Positions 27,088 through 35,539 are shown, counted from the stretch's first letter. The stretch: DNA of 64,000 nucleotides from Streptomyces roseus (GCF_001044425.1 NZ_LFML01000163.1:1-64000); one strand, 5' to 3'. Program-made: numbers and translations. The notes: generated from the letters alone by a model not told the origin.

Positions 27088-27591
27088 ATGAACGCACCAG
27101 ACGCCGCATCCGGCGGGATAGTTCACGAGGCGACTCAGTCGGCCAGCTCCATCACCGAACTCCTGGACGTGATGTGGGAGTACGCCAGGAATTCCACTGC
27201 CGAGGCCACCGTGCCGGGCTCGGCGTCCCAACTGCGCCTGATGTACGTCGTCGACCGGCAGGACGGCATTCGCATGCGGACGGTGTGCCAGCAGCTCGCC
27301 TCCGCACCGCCGACCGTCACCCGCATGTGCGATCGCCTGCAAGCCATAGGCTTTCTCGAACGCATGGCGTCGCCCGACAGCGGTCGCGAGGTTGCCCTGC
27401 GGCTGACGCCCGCGGGGAAACGCCATCTGCAACGCATCCGGGAGCAGCGCGACAGCATGCTGCACCGGGCCATCAACAACATGCCCCCCTCCGAACGCCG
27501 GGCATTGGCCAAAGGTCTCGCGGGTCTCACCGCCCAGCTCGACGCCACCGACGAGGAGGACCAGAGACCCTGTGGTCACTCCGTGGGATGA
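27088..27591 (+). CDS. MarR-family transcriptional regulator
   Basis: 167 aa from ATG 27088 (an adjacent GTG at 27085 is possible). Winged-helix DNA-binding core: SQLRLMYVVDRQDGIRMRTVCQQL, PTVTRMCDRLQAIGFLERM and the wing SPDSGREVALRLTPAGKRHL. Helices at both ends form the dimer interface. It follows the STAS gene on the same strand and converges on the second phosphatase gene. MarR proteins usually repress their neighbours and release on binding a ligand or on oxidation. The ligand is unknown. Confidence 0.9.
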   Translation: MNAPDAASGGIVHEATQSASSITELLDVMWEYARNSTAEATVPGSASQLRLMYVVDRQDGIRMRTVCQQLASAPPTVTRMCDRLQAIGFLERMASPDSGREVALRLTPAGKRHLQRIREQRDSMLHRAINNMPPSERRALAKGLAGLTAQLDATDEEDQRPCGHSVG

Positions 27592-27660
27592 GCCGCTCCG
27601 AGGCTCGTGAATACCGAGAGAATCTGGCAGCCGAGCGGGCGGTGTCCGCGTCGGCCGTGG

Positions 27661-28851
27661 TCACTGCGAGGGCGCGGTGCTGCGGCCGAACCAGTCGAGG
27701 CAGACGACCAGGGCGTCATCGTCGGGATCCGCTTCGCGGTACGCCCTCAGCTCCTCCAGCATCGCCCCGGGGACTGCGGCGGCGGGCAGGAAACTGACGG
27801 CTTGGATGGCTCGTGCGAGCGCCCGGTCCTCGTACGCTTCCCCCGCTCCGGAGAGCGCGCCGTAGACCCCGTCGCTGACGAAGACCAGGCGGTCTCCTGG
27901 CAGAGCTTGGAATTCCTGTGCCTCGTAGAGGGTCTCGTCGAACATGCCGAGCGGATGCTGTGCCTCGAAGGCGACGCGCTCCACGCTCCTGTCGCGCTGA
28001 CGCCACAGCTGGGGCGAGCCGGCGTCCACCACCTGCACGCGACCTGTGGCGATTTCGAAGAACAGCAGCAGGGTCGATACGTATTGCGCGCCCTGGTACT
28101 GGGCATAGATGGCCTGATCGGCGAGAGCAGCCTGGTCGGCGATTCCGATTCCGGCCCTGCGGGCGTTCCGGAGCGCATTGACGGCAAGATTCGTCAGCAG
28201 AGATGCGTGAATTCCCTCGCCCATTCCGTTGGTGACGGTGAGGGTGAGGGTATCGGCCGTGGTGGACCAGTCGAAATTGTCGCCGTGAATATCGTAAGCG
28301 GGTTCCAGTTGTCCCCCGATGGCGTATTCCTGGCGCGCGCAGGAACGGGCGGGCAGCAGCTGCCACTGCATTTCCGCAGCCAGCGTGAGTCGCTGGCTGC
28401 GGCGGGCCTGCAGATAGAGATCGGTGTCACGCTCGGCCACCACGATTTCGTGACCCAGGACCTCGGCGAGTCCCGTCATTTCCTCGACCGCCTCAGGAGT
28501 GCACCGGTCCTCGGGAAGGCGCACGGTCAGGATCCCGAGCCTGTCGCCGCGCACGGTCACCGGCAGATGCAGCTCGATCGCCCCGTCCTCGGAAAGGTGT
28601 TTTCCGTAAGGCTCCTGGCTGATGAAGGCGCGCCCCTCGGGGGTGGCCTGTACTGCCAAAGGCCGGTCCTTATGCGGAAGATCGGTCACCGGCTGCAGGA
28701 CGGTGGAACTGTAGTCCGCCACAAGCAGGTCGACTCCGGTGGCACCGAAATGCTGCACAAAGCCGGCACGGAGCGTGCCGAGAAGCTCATGCGGAGCGCC
28801 TGCGCGTAGAGCGCGCTCGATGGTCTGGATATGCGTCACTGTGGGCGCCAT
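27661..28851 (-). CDS. PP2C/SpoIIE-like phosphatase with degenerate metal site
   Basis: 396 aa from ATG 28851. The first 150 residues look like a GAF sensor (VDLLVADYSSTVLQPV, LHLPVTVRGDRLGILTVRL). A SpoIIE/PP2C-like domain follows: QWQLLPARSCARQEYAIGG, HGDNFDW, TVTNGMGEG, STLLLFFEIATGRV, GSPQLWR, VFVSDGVYGA and DDDALVVCL. The usual GDV(M/C)GKG is TNGMGEG, so one metal Asp is missing, and GGDxYD is GDNFD. It may be weakly active or a binding protein. The start is chosen because upstream sequence is AT-rich and not coding. It converges on the MarR gene. Confidence 0.85.
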   Translation of the reverse strand: MAPTVTHIQTIERALRAGAPHELLGTLRAGFVQHFGATGVDLLVADYSSTVLQPVTDLPHKDRPLAVQATPEGRAFISQEPYGKHLSEDGAIELHLPVTVRGDRLGILTVRLPEDRCTPEAVEEMTGLAEVLGHEIVVAERDTDLYLQARRSQRLTLAAEMQWQLLPARSCARQEYAIGGQLEPAYDIHGDNFDWSTTADTLTLTVTNGMGEGIHASLLTNLAVNALRNARRAGIGIADQAALADQAIYAQYQGAQYVSTLLLFFEIATGRVQVVDAGSPQLWRQRDRSVERVAFEAQHPLGMFDETLYEAQEFQALPGDRLVFVSDGVYGALSGAGEAYEDRALARAIQAVSFLPAAAVPGAMLEELRAYREADPDDDALVVCLDWFGRSTAPSQ

Positions 28852-29112
28852 TCTGCGAAAACGGTCAGGAGTGGTTCGGCGCGCAAGGCGGTCAAACGTG
28901 CTTATGTCAAGCCATGTCACTGCAGAGCCCCGTGAGGGAGTGAAAAATCCTGCAAAAGCGATTGTTTTCGTGCTGGGAAAACTGCCCGGGAACGGCCTCC
29001 CATCATATCGTGCGCTACGGGCACCAGCGATCTGCCTGGACGATCCGCCGACGCAGCCCCAGCGCCAGCCGTAGGCCGTCGGCGGACGTGTCGTCTCCCG
29101 GAGCGGTCCGCA
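28852..29112. other. Upstream region of the second phosphatase gene
   Basis: 261 bp, clearly richer in A/T than the surroundings. On the minus strand TTGACA occurs at 28910-28905 but no good -10 box follows at 16-18 bp. No gene seen. Confidence 0.35.
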
Positions 29113-29312
29113 GTTCGAGCTGTGTGATGCGCTGCTGTACGGCGAGGGACCGGTCCGCACGCTCGCGGACCGCGCGCGCGTGCCGATACCGGCAGTGATC
29201 GCCGGGCCTTGTACTCCCGGCTGAACCGGGGGCGGATCGACGCCACCTGGCCGCGGTCACTGCCGACCAAGTCCGAGATGTCGTCGAACGCCTCACGGAA
29301 GCCGTCCAGTGA
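29113..29312 (+). pseudogene. Decayed transposase fragment
   Basis: Plus-strand translation gives FELCDALLYGEGPVRTLADRAR. After a frameshift it reads RALYSRLNRGRIDATWPR, and after another shift AAVTADQVRDVVERLTEAV and a stop. These pieces match, in order, parts of a DDE-type transposase common in Streptomyces: the N-terminal (GPVxTLxxLxxxxxxRRGHGALY) and a later (AVTAxQLRxVVERL) stretch. The central catalytic part is deleted. No terminal inverted repeats were found. The insertion is old. Confidence 0.6.
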
Positions 29313-29342
29313 CGGGAGGGTGACCCGAACGTCCTGGTGGAC

Positions 29343-29660
29343 TCAGTCGTAGAAGAAGAGCGCAAGGTCCTCGATGGACCCCGGGCCGGTGAGGAAGGCC
29401 TCAACCTGAGCGATCTCGCCTTCTGGTGGCAGTTCGCCCCTCTGGAGCTGCCGCATCCAGATTTCTCCCTGCTCGACGACCGCGTAGATGCCAGACAGCA
29501 ACTCGGCCTCGCCCGCAGGGTACGGAGGGAAACGCCCGGCTACCGGTTGGAGCACCCAGCCGACTGACCGGGCCGCGAGCCTCAGCCCCCGCCCAGTTCG
29601 GGATCCTCCCGACGCGTTCGTGCCAGAGGTCTTCGGTGAACGGGGCCGTTCGCCCGCCAT
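29343..29660 (-). CDS. Hypothetical protein, possibly a fragment
   Basis: Up to 105 aa from ATG 29660; an internal GTG at 29555 would give about 70 aa. The C-terminal part looks like a real protein: PYPAGEAELLSGIYAVVEQG, then WMRQLQRGELPPEGEI and a LFFYD end. The first 35 residues are low-complexity basic and look non-coding, so the shorter start may be right. No family recognised. It abuts the transposase remnant, so it may be disrupted itself. Confidence 0.45.
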   Translation of the reverse strand: MAGERPRSPKTSGTNASGGSRTGRGLRLAARSVGWVLQPVAGRFPPYPAGEAELLSGIYAVVEQGEIWMRQLQRGELPPEGEIAQVEAFLTGPGSIEDLALFFYD

Positions 29661-29667
29661 GAAGAGG

Positions 29668-29937
29668 CTACGGGTGGTGGCGGCGCGCAGTGTCCTCGAT
29701 CACCTGCCGTTCCACGAGGTCACGGACCCAACGACCCGCCTGCGTTTCTTCGAGGGCGGTCTCCCACCGCCTCAACGCTCCGTCGAGCCGGTCGGGCAGC
29801 AAGGAGACTGGCTGTAGTCCGCCTGCGGCGTCGGCGGCCGTACCCAGGGAGCGAAGCGCTGAGCAGGGGCTACGTCGTCGCGCCAGTTCTCTCGCACTCC
29901 GAAACGCCACCATGCGCTGAACGGGACGGGACAGCAC
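29668..29937 (-). CDS. Doubtful hypothetical ORF
   Basis: Up to 89 aa. Only the end (LLPDRLDGALRRWETALEE, then RWVRDLVERQVIEDTARR) has the character of a soluble helical protein. The front is Arg-rich. It may be a gene remnant linked to the ORF downstream. No ribosome site seen. Confidence 0.25.
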   Translation of the reverse strand: MLSRPVQRMVAFRSARELARRRSPCSALRSLGTAADAAGGLQPVSLLPDRLDGALRRWETALEETQAGRWVRDLVERQVIEDTARRHHP

Positions 29938-30147
29938 GCCGGATCCCTCCGGACCGCAGGGATTCGGCCGTGGCCATACATCCGTACGCCATCGGAACGA
30001 GGAGAGCGGCCGTGCGCGAGTCGGCCGTGGGGTCTACGGGACCGCCCCGCGCCGGCCACCCGCCGCTGGCGCTATTCCCGCCGACCAAACCCACACCCTA
30101 GACTGCGACCGCTTCAGGACTTGGCGATCATCGGGAGGGCGTGCGAG

Positions 30148-30873
30148 ATGGAACGGGCACTGATCAGCGCATTCGCGGCCGTGGCGTTAGTCGTCTCCGG
30201 GGGGAGTGCCGCGAGCGCATCCGACGGCGCTCCGCCGCGCACCACCCACGGCCCTTGCCAGTACACGCAGACCCCGGACGAGCCGCCGGCGCGTCCCGTT
30301 CCGCTGCCGCCCGACCCGCGGCGCACCCCCAGTCATGGCACGGTGGACATGGCCGTTCCGACCAGCCAGGGCCCGCTCCCGCTGCACTTGGACCGGGCCA
30401 AGGCACCGTGCACGGTCCAGAGTTTCCTGCACCTGGCGCGGCACGGGTTCTACGACCGCACGGTGTGCCACCGTCTGACGGCGTATCCGACGCTGAAGGT
30501 CCTCCAGTGCGGCGACCCGACCGGTACCGGTGAAGGCGGCCCGGGCTACAAGTACAAGGACGAGCTCCCGGTGGACCTGCCGCCCGCACCCACCGATCCC
30601 ACCGGCGCGCGCCGCCTCTACGGACGCGGCCTGCTGGCGATGGCCAACGCCGGCCCGAACACGAACGGCTCACAGTTCTTCGTCGTCTACGGAGACTCGG
30701 CACTGCGACCGAACTACACGGTGTTCGGCACGGTCGACGCCGACGGCCTGACGACACTCGACAAGGTCGCCGCCGGGGGCATCACGCCGACCGCGGAGAA
30801 CCCGGCACCGGTCGACGGCACCCCCGTGCTGCGGACCGAACTGTTCCGCGTCCGGCCGTCCTGCGAGCATTGA
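30148..30873 (+). CDS. Secreted cyclophilin-type peptidyl-prolyl isomerase
   Basis: 241 aa from ATG 30148 with CGGGAGGG 8 nt upstream. Residues 1-29 are a signal peptide (MERALISAFAAVALVVSGG, then SAASAS). The cyclophilin domain spans about 70-240: FLHLARHGFYDRTVCHRLT carries the catalytic Arg, and NGSQFFVVYG and YTVFGTV follow. It catalyses proline isomerisation during folding of exported proteins. A Pro-rich stretch (residues 45-70) with one Cys separates signal and domain. No lipobox is seen, so it is likely free outside the membrane. It appears monocistronic. Confidence 0.92.
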   Translation: MERALISAFAAVALVVSGGSAASASDGAPPRTTHGPCQYTQTPDEPPARPVPLPPDPRRTPSHGTVDMAVPTSQGPLPLHLDRAKAPCTVQSFLHLARHGFYDRTVCHRLTAYPTLKVLQCGDPTGTGEGGPGYKYKDELPVDLPPAPTDPTGARRLYGRGLLAMANAGPNTNGSQFFVVYGDSALRPNYTVFGTVDADGLTTLDKVAAGGITPTAENPAPVDGTPVLRTELFRVRPSCEH

Positions 30874-31135
30874 CGCACCGTGACGTGGCCACGCCCAGGA
30901 TGAGCGTGCCCGGCTCCGGTGGCCGGCCATCCGCTCTTTCGTCCTGTTCGTGGTGGCGGAGGAGATCACCGCAGTCCTCGACGTGATACGCGGCCTGGTG
31001 GCCCAAGCGCGCAGCCACCGGGCCGCTCAACTCCTCCGAACGGACACCGGCCATACGGCGGTCCGCCGCATCAGCGCCGCGGCGGACTGGAAGAACGCAG
31101 GCCCGGAGATCTGGGCTCCGCGCTGCCCCGGAGCG
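30874..31135. other. Spacer before the NUDIX-like gene
   Basis: 262 bp. The NUDIX frame is open back to 30950 but the upstream part lacks family character. No hairpin seen. Confidence 0.35.
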
Positions 31136-31148
31136 TATGATCTGGCGA
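31136..31148 (+). promoter_or_regulatory. -10 box for a leaderless NUDIX-like gene
   Basis: TATGAT (31136-31141), six bases, then ATG 31148. There is no ribosome site. Confidence 0.5.
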
Positions 31149-31684
31149 TGTCTGACATGATCCAAACCACGCCCGGCTGGCTGACCCAGGACGAGCTCGA
31201 CGCCGCCCGGGCCCGCATGCCCATCCTGTACGTCGAGGCCGTTCCCGTACGCGTGGACGACTCCGGCGAAGTCACCAGCGTCGGACTCCTCCTGCGGATC
31301 GACGCTGAAGGAACGATCAGCCGCACCCTGGTGTCCGGCCGCGTCATGCACCACGAGCGGGTCCGCGACGCGCTGCTGCGCCACCTGGAAAAGGACCTGG
31401 GCCCGGTGGCCTTGCCCCGTGTCCCCACCTCCCTGCAGCCGTTCACGGTCGCCGAGTACTTCCCCACCGCCGGTGTCACCGCCTACCACGACCCCCGCCA
31501 GCACGCGGTGTCACTCGCGTACGTCGTGCCCGTGGCGGGTGACTGCCGCCCCCGACAGGACGCTCTGGACCTGGTCTGGTTCAGCCCGCAGGAGGCGGTC
31601 TCACCGGCCGTGCAGAGCGAGATGCCGGGCGGGCACGCGGTGTTGCTGAAACAGGCCCTCGCGCACGTCGGACACGTCTACTGA
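31148..31684 (+). CDS. NUDIX-like protein (DUF4916 type)
   Basis: 178 aa from ATG 31148. The protein begins MIQTTPGWLTQDELDAARARMPILYVEAVPV and has TISRTLVSGRVMHHERVRDALLRHLEKDLGP, where a NUDIX box would lie but without the full GX5EX7REUXEE pattern. The end (YVVPVAGDCRPRQDALDLVWFSPQEA) is as in DUF4916 NUDIX-family proteins of actinomycetes. Hydrolase activity is doubtful because the catalytic glutamates are not all present. The start is supported by TATGAT 6 nt upstream. Confidence 0.75.
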   Translation: MSDMIQTTPGWLTQDELDAARARMPILYVEAVPVRVDDSGEVTSVGLLLRIDAEGTISRTLVSGRVMHHERVRDALLRHLEKDLGPVALPRVPTSLQPFTVAEYFPTAGVTAYHDPRQHAVSLAYVVPVAGDCRPRQDALDLVWFSPQEAVSPAVQSEMPGGHAVLLKQALAHVGHVY

Positions 31685-31787
31685 CGATACGGCCGCAGGC
31701 CTGCGCCGAGCCCCGGCGGAGGCACCCCGTGCAGGCGCGATCCATGGCTTCGAGCGCCTGCACGCCGCGCGCCGACGGTGCGGCTCT

Positions 31788-32786
31788 TCACGAGGCCACC
31801 GTCAGTACGATCTTGCCCTGGATGTGGCCCTGCGCAGCCCGCACGTGTGCGCCGGCCGCATCGGGCAGCGGGTAGGTGGCGTCCACTGCGACCTGGAGCT
31901 TGCCCTCGTCGAAGAGGCGCCCGATCTCGGCGAGTTGCGGGCCGCTGGAACGTACCTGGATGTTAGACACCGCGATGCCCAGACGCGCCGTCTCATCCGG
32001 GTCGTACTGGGCGAAGAACACCGGCAGCATGGTGCCGCCGCGCTTGAGCACGGTCAGGAAGCGTGAGCCGTCCGGGCCGCCGACGGCGTCGATCACCAGG
32101 TCGACACCGCTGACCACGTCCGCGGCCCGCGTCCTGGTGTAGTCGATGAACTCATCGGCGCCGAGCTTGCGCAGGAACTGCTCGTGCCGGCCCGAGGCCA
32201 CCGCGATCACGCGCGCCCCCTTCCATTTCGCCAGCTGCACCGCGAAATGGCCCACTCCGCCGGCGGCTCCGTTGACCAGCACGGTCATCCCCGGCGTGAT
32301 CGGCACCGGCCGGTGCACCCGGCCGGTGAAAGGCGACGGCACGTCGTGGCCGAGGTCGACCAGGTACTGCCAGGCCGTCAGCACGGCCATCGGCGCCCCA
32401 GCCGCCTGTACGTGGTCGATGCGGGCCGGCTTGTGAGCCAGGTCCGAAGCCGGCGCGGCCACGTACTCGGCGTACGTCCGGCCGTCGAATCCGGGGAAGC
32501 GCAGCATGCCGAAGACCTCGTCGCCGACGGCGAACCCCTGCACGTCGGGGGCGACCGCCTCGACCACACCGGACATGTCCGTTCCGGGGATCAGGGGGAA
32601 CTCCAGCACCGGCCTCATCTCGGGCGGCATGATCTTCATCCCCTCGCGCAGGTACCAGTCCGGCGGGTTGATGCCCGCCGCGTGCACCCGTACGAGCACC
32701 TCGCCCGGGCCGATCGCGGGAACCGGCACTTCTTCGTACCGCAAAACTTCCGGGCCGCCCGCTTCGTGGAACCGGATCGCCTTCAT
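31788..32786 (-). CDS. Quinone-reductase-like NADP-dependent oxidoreductase
   Basis: 332 aa from ATG 32786. Medium-chain dehydrogenase/reductase without structural zinc: MKAIRFHEAGGPEVLRYEEV, GEVLVRVHAAGINPPDWY, PGTDMSGVVEAV, then the NADP motif VLVNGAAGGVGHFAVQLAK and VDLVIDAVGG. Members reduce quinones or enones, often in detoxification. It is divergent from a LysR regulator (start 32910) with 123 bp between, the usual layout for a regulator and its target. LysR control by an electrophile or quinone is plausible but inferred. Confidence 0.92.
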   Translation of the reverse strand: MKAIRFHEAGGPEVLRYEEVPVPAIGPGEVLVRVHAAGINPPDWYLREGMKIMPPEMRPVLEFPLIPGTDMSGVVEAVAPDVQGFAVGDEVFGMLRFPGFDGRTYAEYVAAPASDLAHKPARIDHVQAAGAPMAVLTAWQYLVDLGHDVPSPFTGRVHRPVPITPGMTVLVNGAAGGVGHFAVQLAKWKGARVIAVASGRHEQFLRKLGADEFIDYTRTRAADVVSGVDLVIDAVGGPDGSRFLTVLKRGGTMLPVFFAQYDPDETARLGIAVSNIQVRSSGPQLAEIGRLFDEGKLQVAVDATYPLPDAAGAHVRAAQGHIQGKIVLTVAS

Positions 32787-32897
32787 CGCGCCTGTCGCTT
32801 TCTCGGGGAGACGTTTACTCCTTCATCCAAGGCTCTCGACGGCGCGGCCGTCCAACACCGGTTCGGCAACGTCGTCATTCCGAAACAGCATGACGCG

Positions 32898-32910
32898 TAC
32901 GCTGGAACGG
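32898..32910 (+). promoter_or_regulatory. -10 box of the divergent LysR gene
   Basis: TACGCT (32898-32903), six bases, then GTG 32910. It fits the actinobacterial TANNNT -10 and a leaderless start. Confidence 0.4.
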
Positions 32911-33785
32911 TGAACGATCTCGGACAGGACCTGGAACTGCGGTTGGTGCGCTACTTCACCGTGGTGGCGGCGCACCAGCACTTCGGCCGGGCCGCCGCCG
33001 AGCTGCACGTGGCCCAGCCGGCACTGAGCCGCCAGATCCAACGGCTGGAGAAGTACCTCGGCGCACGACTGCTGGACCGCGTACCTCAAGGCGCCCGGCT
33101 CACGGCGGCCGGCCAAAGGTTCCTGCCCCGGGCCCAAGCCCTCCTGCAGGACGCCCGCCAAGCCGAGCTGACCGTGCGGGAACAAGCCGAGACCGAACGA
33201 ATCACCATCGGCTACGTCGAAGACCTGGTGATCACCGCCGCCGTACGGGAACTGCGCCGCCGTTGCCCGGACGCCGAGATCACCACCCGGTACCTGAGCT
33301 GCCGCGACATCGGGGCGCTCTCCGACAAGCGCGTCGACGCTCTGATCGCCCGGGCCCCGCTGCCGCTCGCCGCCGATGACGTGCTCACCACCCCGCTCTA
33401 CCGCGAACCCCGGATGCTCGTGGTCCCGCGTGGCCATCGCCTGGCCGACCGCGCGTCGGTGACCGCGGAAGAACTGGCCGGCGAAGAACCAGCACCGTGC
33501 GCGTTCGAAACCGAGGACTGGACTTCCTACCGGATCCTCGGGGCCGGGGTGCCGCCGATCGAAAGCTATGAGGACAAACTCGAACTCGTCGCGGATGGCA
33601 GGGCGATCGCGGTCCTGCCGGCCGGCGATCGGCGCAGCTCGCTGCGTCCCAACCTCGTCACCATCCCGATCGAGGGCGCTCCCCCCAGCCAGGTCGTCCT
33701 GGTCAGCCGTAAGGGCGACACCAATCCGATGATCAGGAATCTGAGGCTGGCAGCCAAGGCCGCGCTGACGGCCCCGGCAGCCTGA
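32910..33785 (+). CDS. LysR-family regulator divergent from the quinone reductase
   Basis: 291 aa from GTG 32910. N-terminal winged helix (residues about 8-67): LRLVRYFTVVAAHQHFGRAA, then VAQPALSRQIQRLEKYLGARL. The co-inducer domain follows from about residue 95 (ERITIGYVEDLVITAAVREL), with effector-pocket stretches such as VDALIARAPLPL. It probably controls the oxidoreductase at 31788-32786 and itself from the shared 123-bp region. The frame is open far upstream, but only this start keeps the conserved LysR beginning. Confidence 0.92.
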   Translation: MNDLGQDLELRLVRYFTVVAAHQHFGRAAAELHVAQPALSRQIQRLEKYLGARLLDRVPQGARLTAAGQRFLPRAQALLQDARQAELTVREQAETERITIGYVEDLVITAAVRELRRRCPDAEITTRYLSCRDIGALSDKRVDALIARAPLPLAADDVLTTPLYREPRMLVVPRGHRLADRASVTAEELAGEEPAPCAFETEDWTSYRILGAGVPPIESYEDKLELVADGRAIAVLPAGDRRSSLRPNLVTIPIEGAPPSQVVLVSRKGDTNPMIRNLRLAAKAALTAPAA

Positions 33786-33791
33786 CCGGGA

Positions 33792-33808
33792 CGGGCGGTG
33801 CCCGCCCG
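33792..33808 (+). terminator. Small hairpin after the LysR gene
   Basis: CGGGCGG, three bases, CCGCCCG: a 7-bp perfect stem just after the stop codon. Confidence 0.4.
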
Positions 33809-33851
33809 GGACCTGCACCAGGAGATGACACTCGCCCCAAAAGGAATCACT

Positions 33852-33880
33852 TTGACATATCCGATTACATGGCGATTAAT
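33852..33880 (+). promoter_or_regulatory. Promoter of the protease operon
   Basis: A consensus -35 TTGACA (33852-33857), 17 bp, then ATTAAT (33875-33880), inside an A/T-rich island (about 33830-33915) that stands out in this genome. The protease ATG is 113 bp downstream; TACCCT near 33904 is another possible -10. Confidence 0.55.
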
Positions 33881-33992
33881 CAGTCCGAGGTAAATCAGCG
33901 GCGATACCCTATGCCTTCGACATGCTGCGCCGTCATATTCGTGCCAGGTTGCCCCGCTCATCTCGTTCCACCCATGAGGGGAAGGCAGGAAC

Positions 33993-34556
33993 ATGGGCAA
34001 ATTCAGGTATCGAGCCGCCGCGTCGGCCGTCGTACTGGCCGCGTTGGGGTCGCTCGCGACCGCGGGAGGCACGGCTCACGCGGAGGCGGGTCAGGACACC
34101 ATCACCATGCTGAAGCAGGAGAAGACCCAGTGGTGCTGGGTCGCCTCCGGGCTGACGATCGCCAAGTTCCAGGGCTTCGGTTCCACGCAGACGGATTTCT
34201 GCAACAGGGCCCAGCCCTACTACGGCTGCAACAACCAGCCCGCCACGCTCGACGACATGGCCAGGGGCTGGAGCAGCCTCGGCATGACCCACACCGGATC
34301 CGGTCTCAGCACCGCGGCCACGTTCAACCAGGTGTACACGGACGTGAAGGCGGCCCGGCCGATCGGCGCCCGCATCGGGTGGGCCTCCGGCGGCGGCCAC
34401 ATGAACGTCGTCTACGGCTTCGACACGTCGAACAGCACGATCGCAGTGGCCGACCCCTGGCCGGACACCACCACGTACACCTGGTGGAACTACAACGACT
34501 ACGTGAGCAACAGCTCGTCCAAGTGGACCCACTCCCGCATCGGCATCTCCCGCTAA
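33993..34556 (+). CDS. Secreted papain-like cysteine protease
   Basis: 187 aa from ATG 33993 after GGCAGGA. Residues 1-30 are a signal peptide ending GGTAHAEA. The mature protein of about 155 aa has the papain-like triad: KTQWCWVASG (Cys48), GGGHMNVVYGF (His136) and VADPWPD (Asp about 154). Two further cysteines (FCNRA, YGCNN) may form a disulfide. It resembles the compact papain-like (C39/C70-type) proteases. Eleven bases downstream begins a signal-peptide protein with a membrane anchor, so the two probably act together outside the cell. Confidence 0.87.
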   Translation: MGKFRYRAAASAVVLAALGSLATAGGTAHAEAGQDTITMLKQEKTQWCWVASGLTIAKFQGFGSTQTDFCNRAQPYYGCNNQPATLDDMARGWSSLGMTHTGSGLSTAATFNQVYTDVKAARPIGARIGWASGGGHMNVVYGFDTSNSTIAVADPWPDTTTYTWWNYNDYVSNSSSKWTHSRIGISR

Positions 34557-34566
34557 GGCAGGCGAC

Positions 34567-35439
34567 ATGCGCGACACCGAAATGTTCGGCAAGCGGACGG
34601 GCTCTCGCTCCTCCCGCCTGTCCATCGTCATCGCACTGAGTGCGTCCGCTCTGCTGTCCGTCGTGGGCCCGGCCCATGCGGCCCCGGCCAGGGACCCCCT
34701 CCCCGCCGACATCCCCGACTACCAGTCCGCCCTCGACGCGGTGAAGTCCACCTCCGTCCGCGACGCCGTCTGCCGGTTCCTGCGCACTCCGGTGCCTTCC
34801 GGCAGCGCCGGCGAGCCGGTGCAGACGATCCCCGACACCGCCGAGCCCTGCCGAGACCTCCCGGCCTTCACGATCAAGGACCCGCTGGCACGGAACGAGA
34901 TCGCCCCCGGCTTCGTCGCGGGCACCGCCAAGCCACTGCCCACCGAGGCGGTCAAGCTGACGCAGCTGGTCTCCTCGCTCAGCGCACCGGTCAACGGCCG
35001 CACCGCGACCGTCATGCTCGCCCCCACTCAAGGCGGCGGCTGGCACCTGGCAGCCATCCGCGACGGCGACAGCGACGCCGTGTATGCGGGGAAGGCCGCC
35101 CTGGGCACGCTGGTCTTCACCGAGCCGCAGATCCGCGGTTGGTACCAGCTCAAGCTCACCACCGTCGAGCCACTCAACGACCAGGCCAGGCAAGGACTCG
35201 GCGGCCAGGGCTCGGTGTCGCTCAGCGACTACCAGAAACTGGTCAAGGCCCGCTACGCGGACAAGCTGCCCGGCTCGGAGTACGACACCAACGGCTACTC
35301 CAGCGGATACAGCACCCTGAGCAAGGCGGATGATGCCTCGTCCTCCGCCTTGCTTCTTGCCGGCGGTTCCAGTGCGGCTCTCGCCCTCGCGTGTGGAGCC
35401 GCCGTCCTCCGCCGACGCCGGCGCGCAAGCACCGGCTGA
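34567..35439 (+). CDS. Membrane-anchored secreted partner of the protease
   Basis: 290 aa from ATG 34567, 10 nt after the protease stop with GGCAGGCGAC upstream. It has an N-terminal signal peptide (LSIVIALSASALLSVVGPAHA) and an extracytoplasmic domain of about 200 aa with two cysteines (VCRFL, PCRDL) and no recognised enzyme motif. The C-terminal hydrophobic span (ALLLAGGSSAALALACGAAVL) is followed by RRRRRASTG. There is no LPXTG. The topology is type I: domain outside, anchor at the C-terminus. It could be the substrate, a chaperone or an inhibitor of the protease. No family recognised. Confidence 0.82.
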   Translation: MRDTEMFGKRTGSRSSRLSIVIALSASALLSVVGPAHAAPARDPLPADIPDYQSALDAVKSTSVRDAVCRFLRTPVPSGSAGEPVQTIPDTAEPCRDLPAFTIKDPLARNEIAPGFVAGTAKPLPTEAVKLTQLVSSLSAPVNGRTATVMLAPTQGGGWHLAAIRDGDSDAVYAGKAALGTLVFTEPQIRGWYQLKLTTVEPLNDQARQGLGGQGSVSLSDYQKLVKARYADKLPGSEYDTNGYSSGYSTLSKADDASSSALLLAGGSSAALALACGAAVLRRRRRASTG

Positions 35440-35456
35440 ACCCGACTCGTACGCCC

Positions 35457-35489
35457 CGCTCCGTCCCGGCAGCAGGCCGGGACGGAGCG
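35457..35489. terminator. Bidirectional terminator
   Basis: CGCTCCGTCCCGGC (35457-35470) pairs perfectly with GCCGGGACGGAGCG (35476-35489): a 14-bp stem with a 5-nt loop, between the convergent protease operon and bglC. Confidence 0.85.
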
Positions 35490-35539
35490 ACCCTGCCGGG
35501 GGGCGGACGGGCTCGAAGAATTCGGGCCACATATCGTGC

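Noticed and set aside
27607-28809. Plus-strand frame of 400 codons over the second phosphatase
   Set aside because: Antisense shadow of a gene with GAF and PP2C-like motifs.
30950-31147. N-terminal extension of the NUDIX-like protein
   Set aside because: Not family-like; the -10 box 6 nt before ATG 31148 marks the start.
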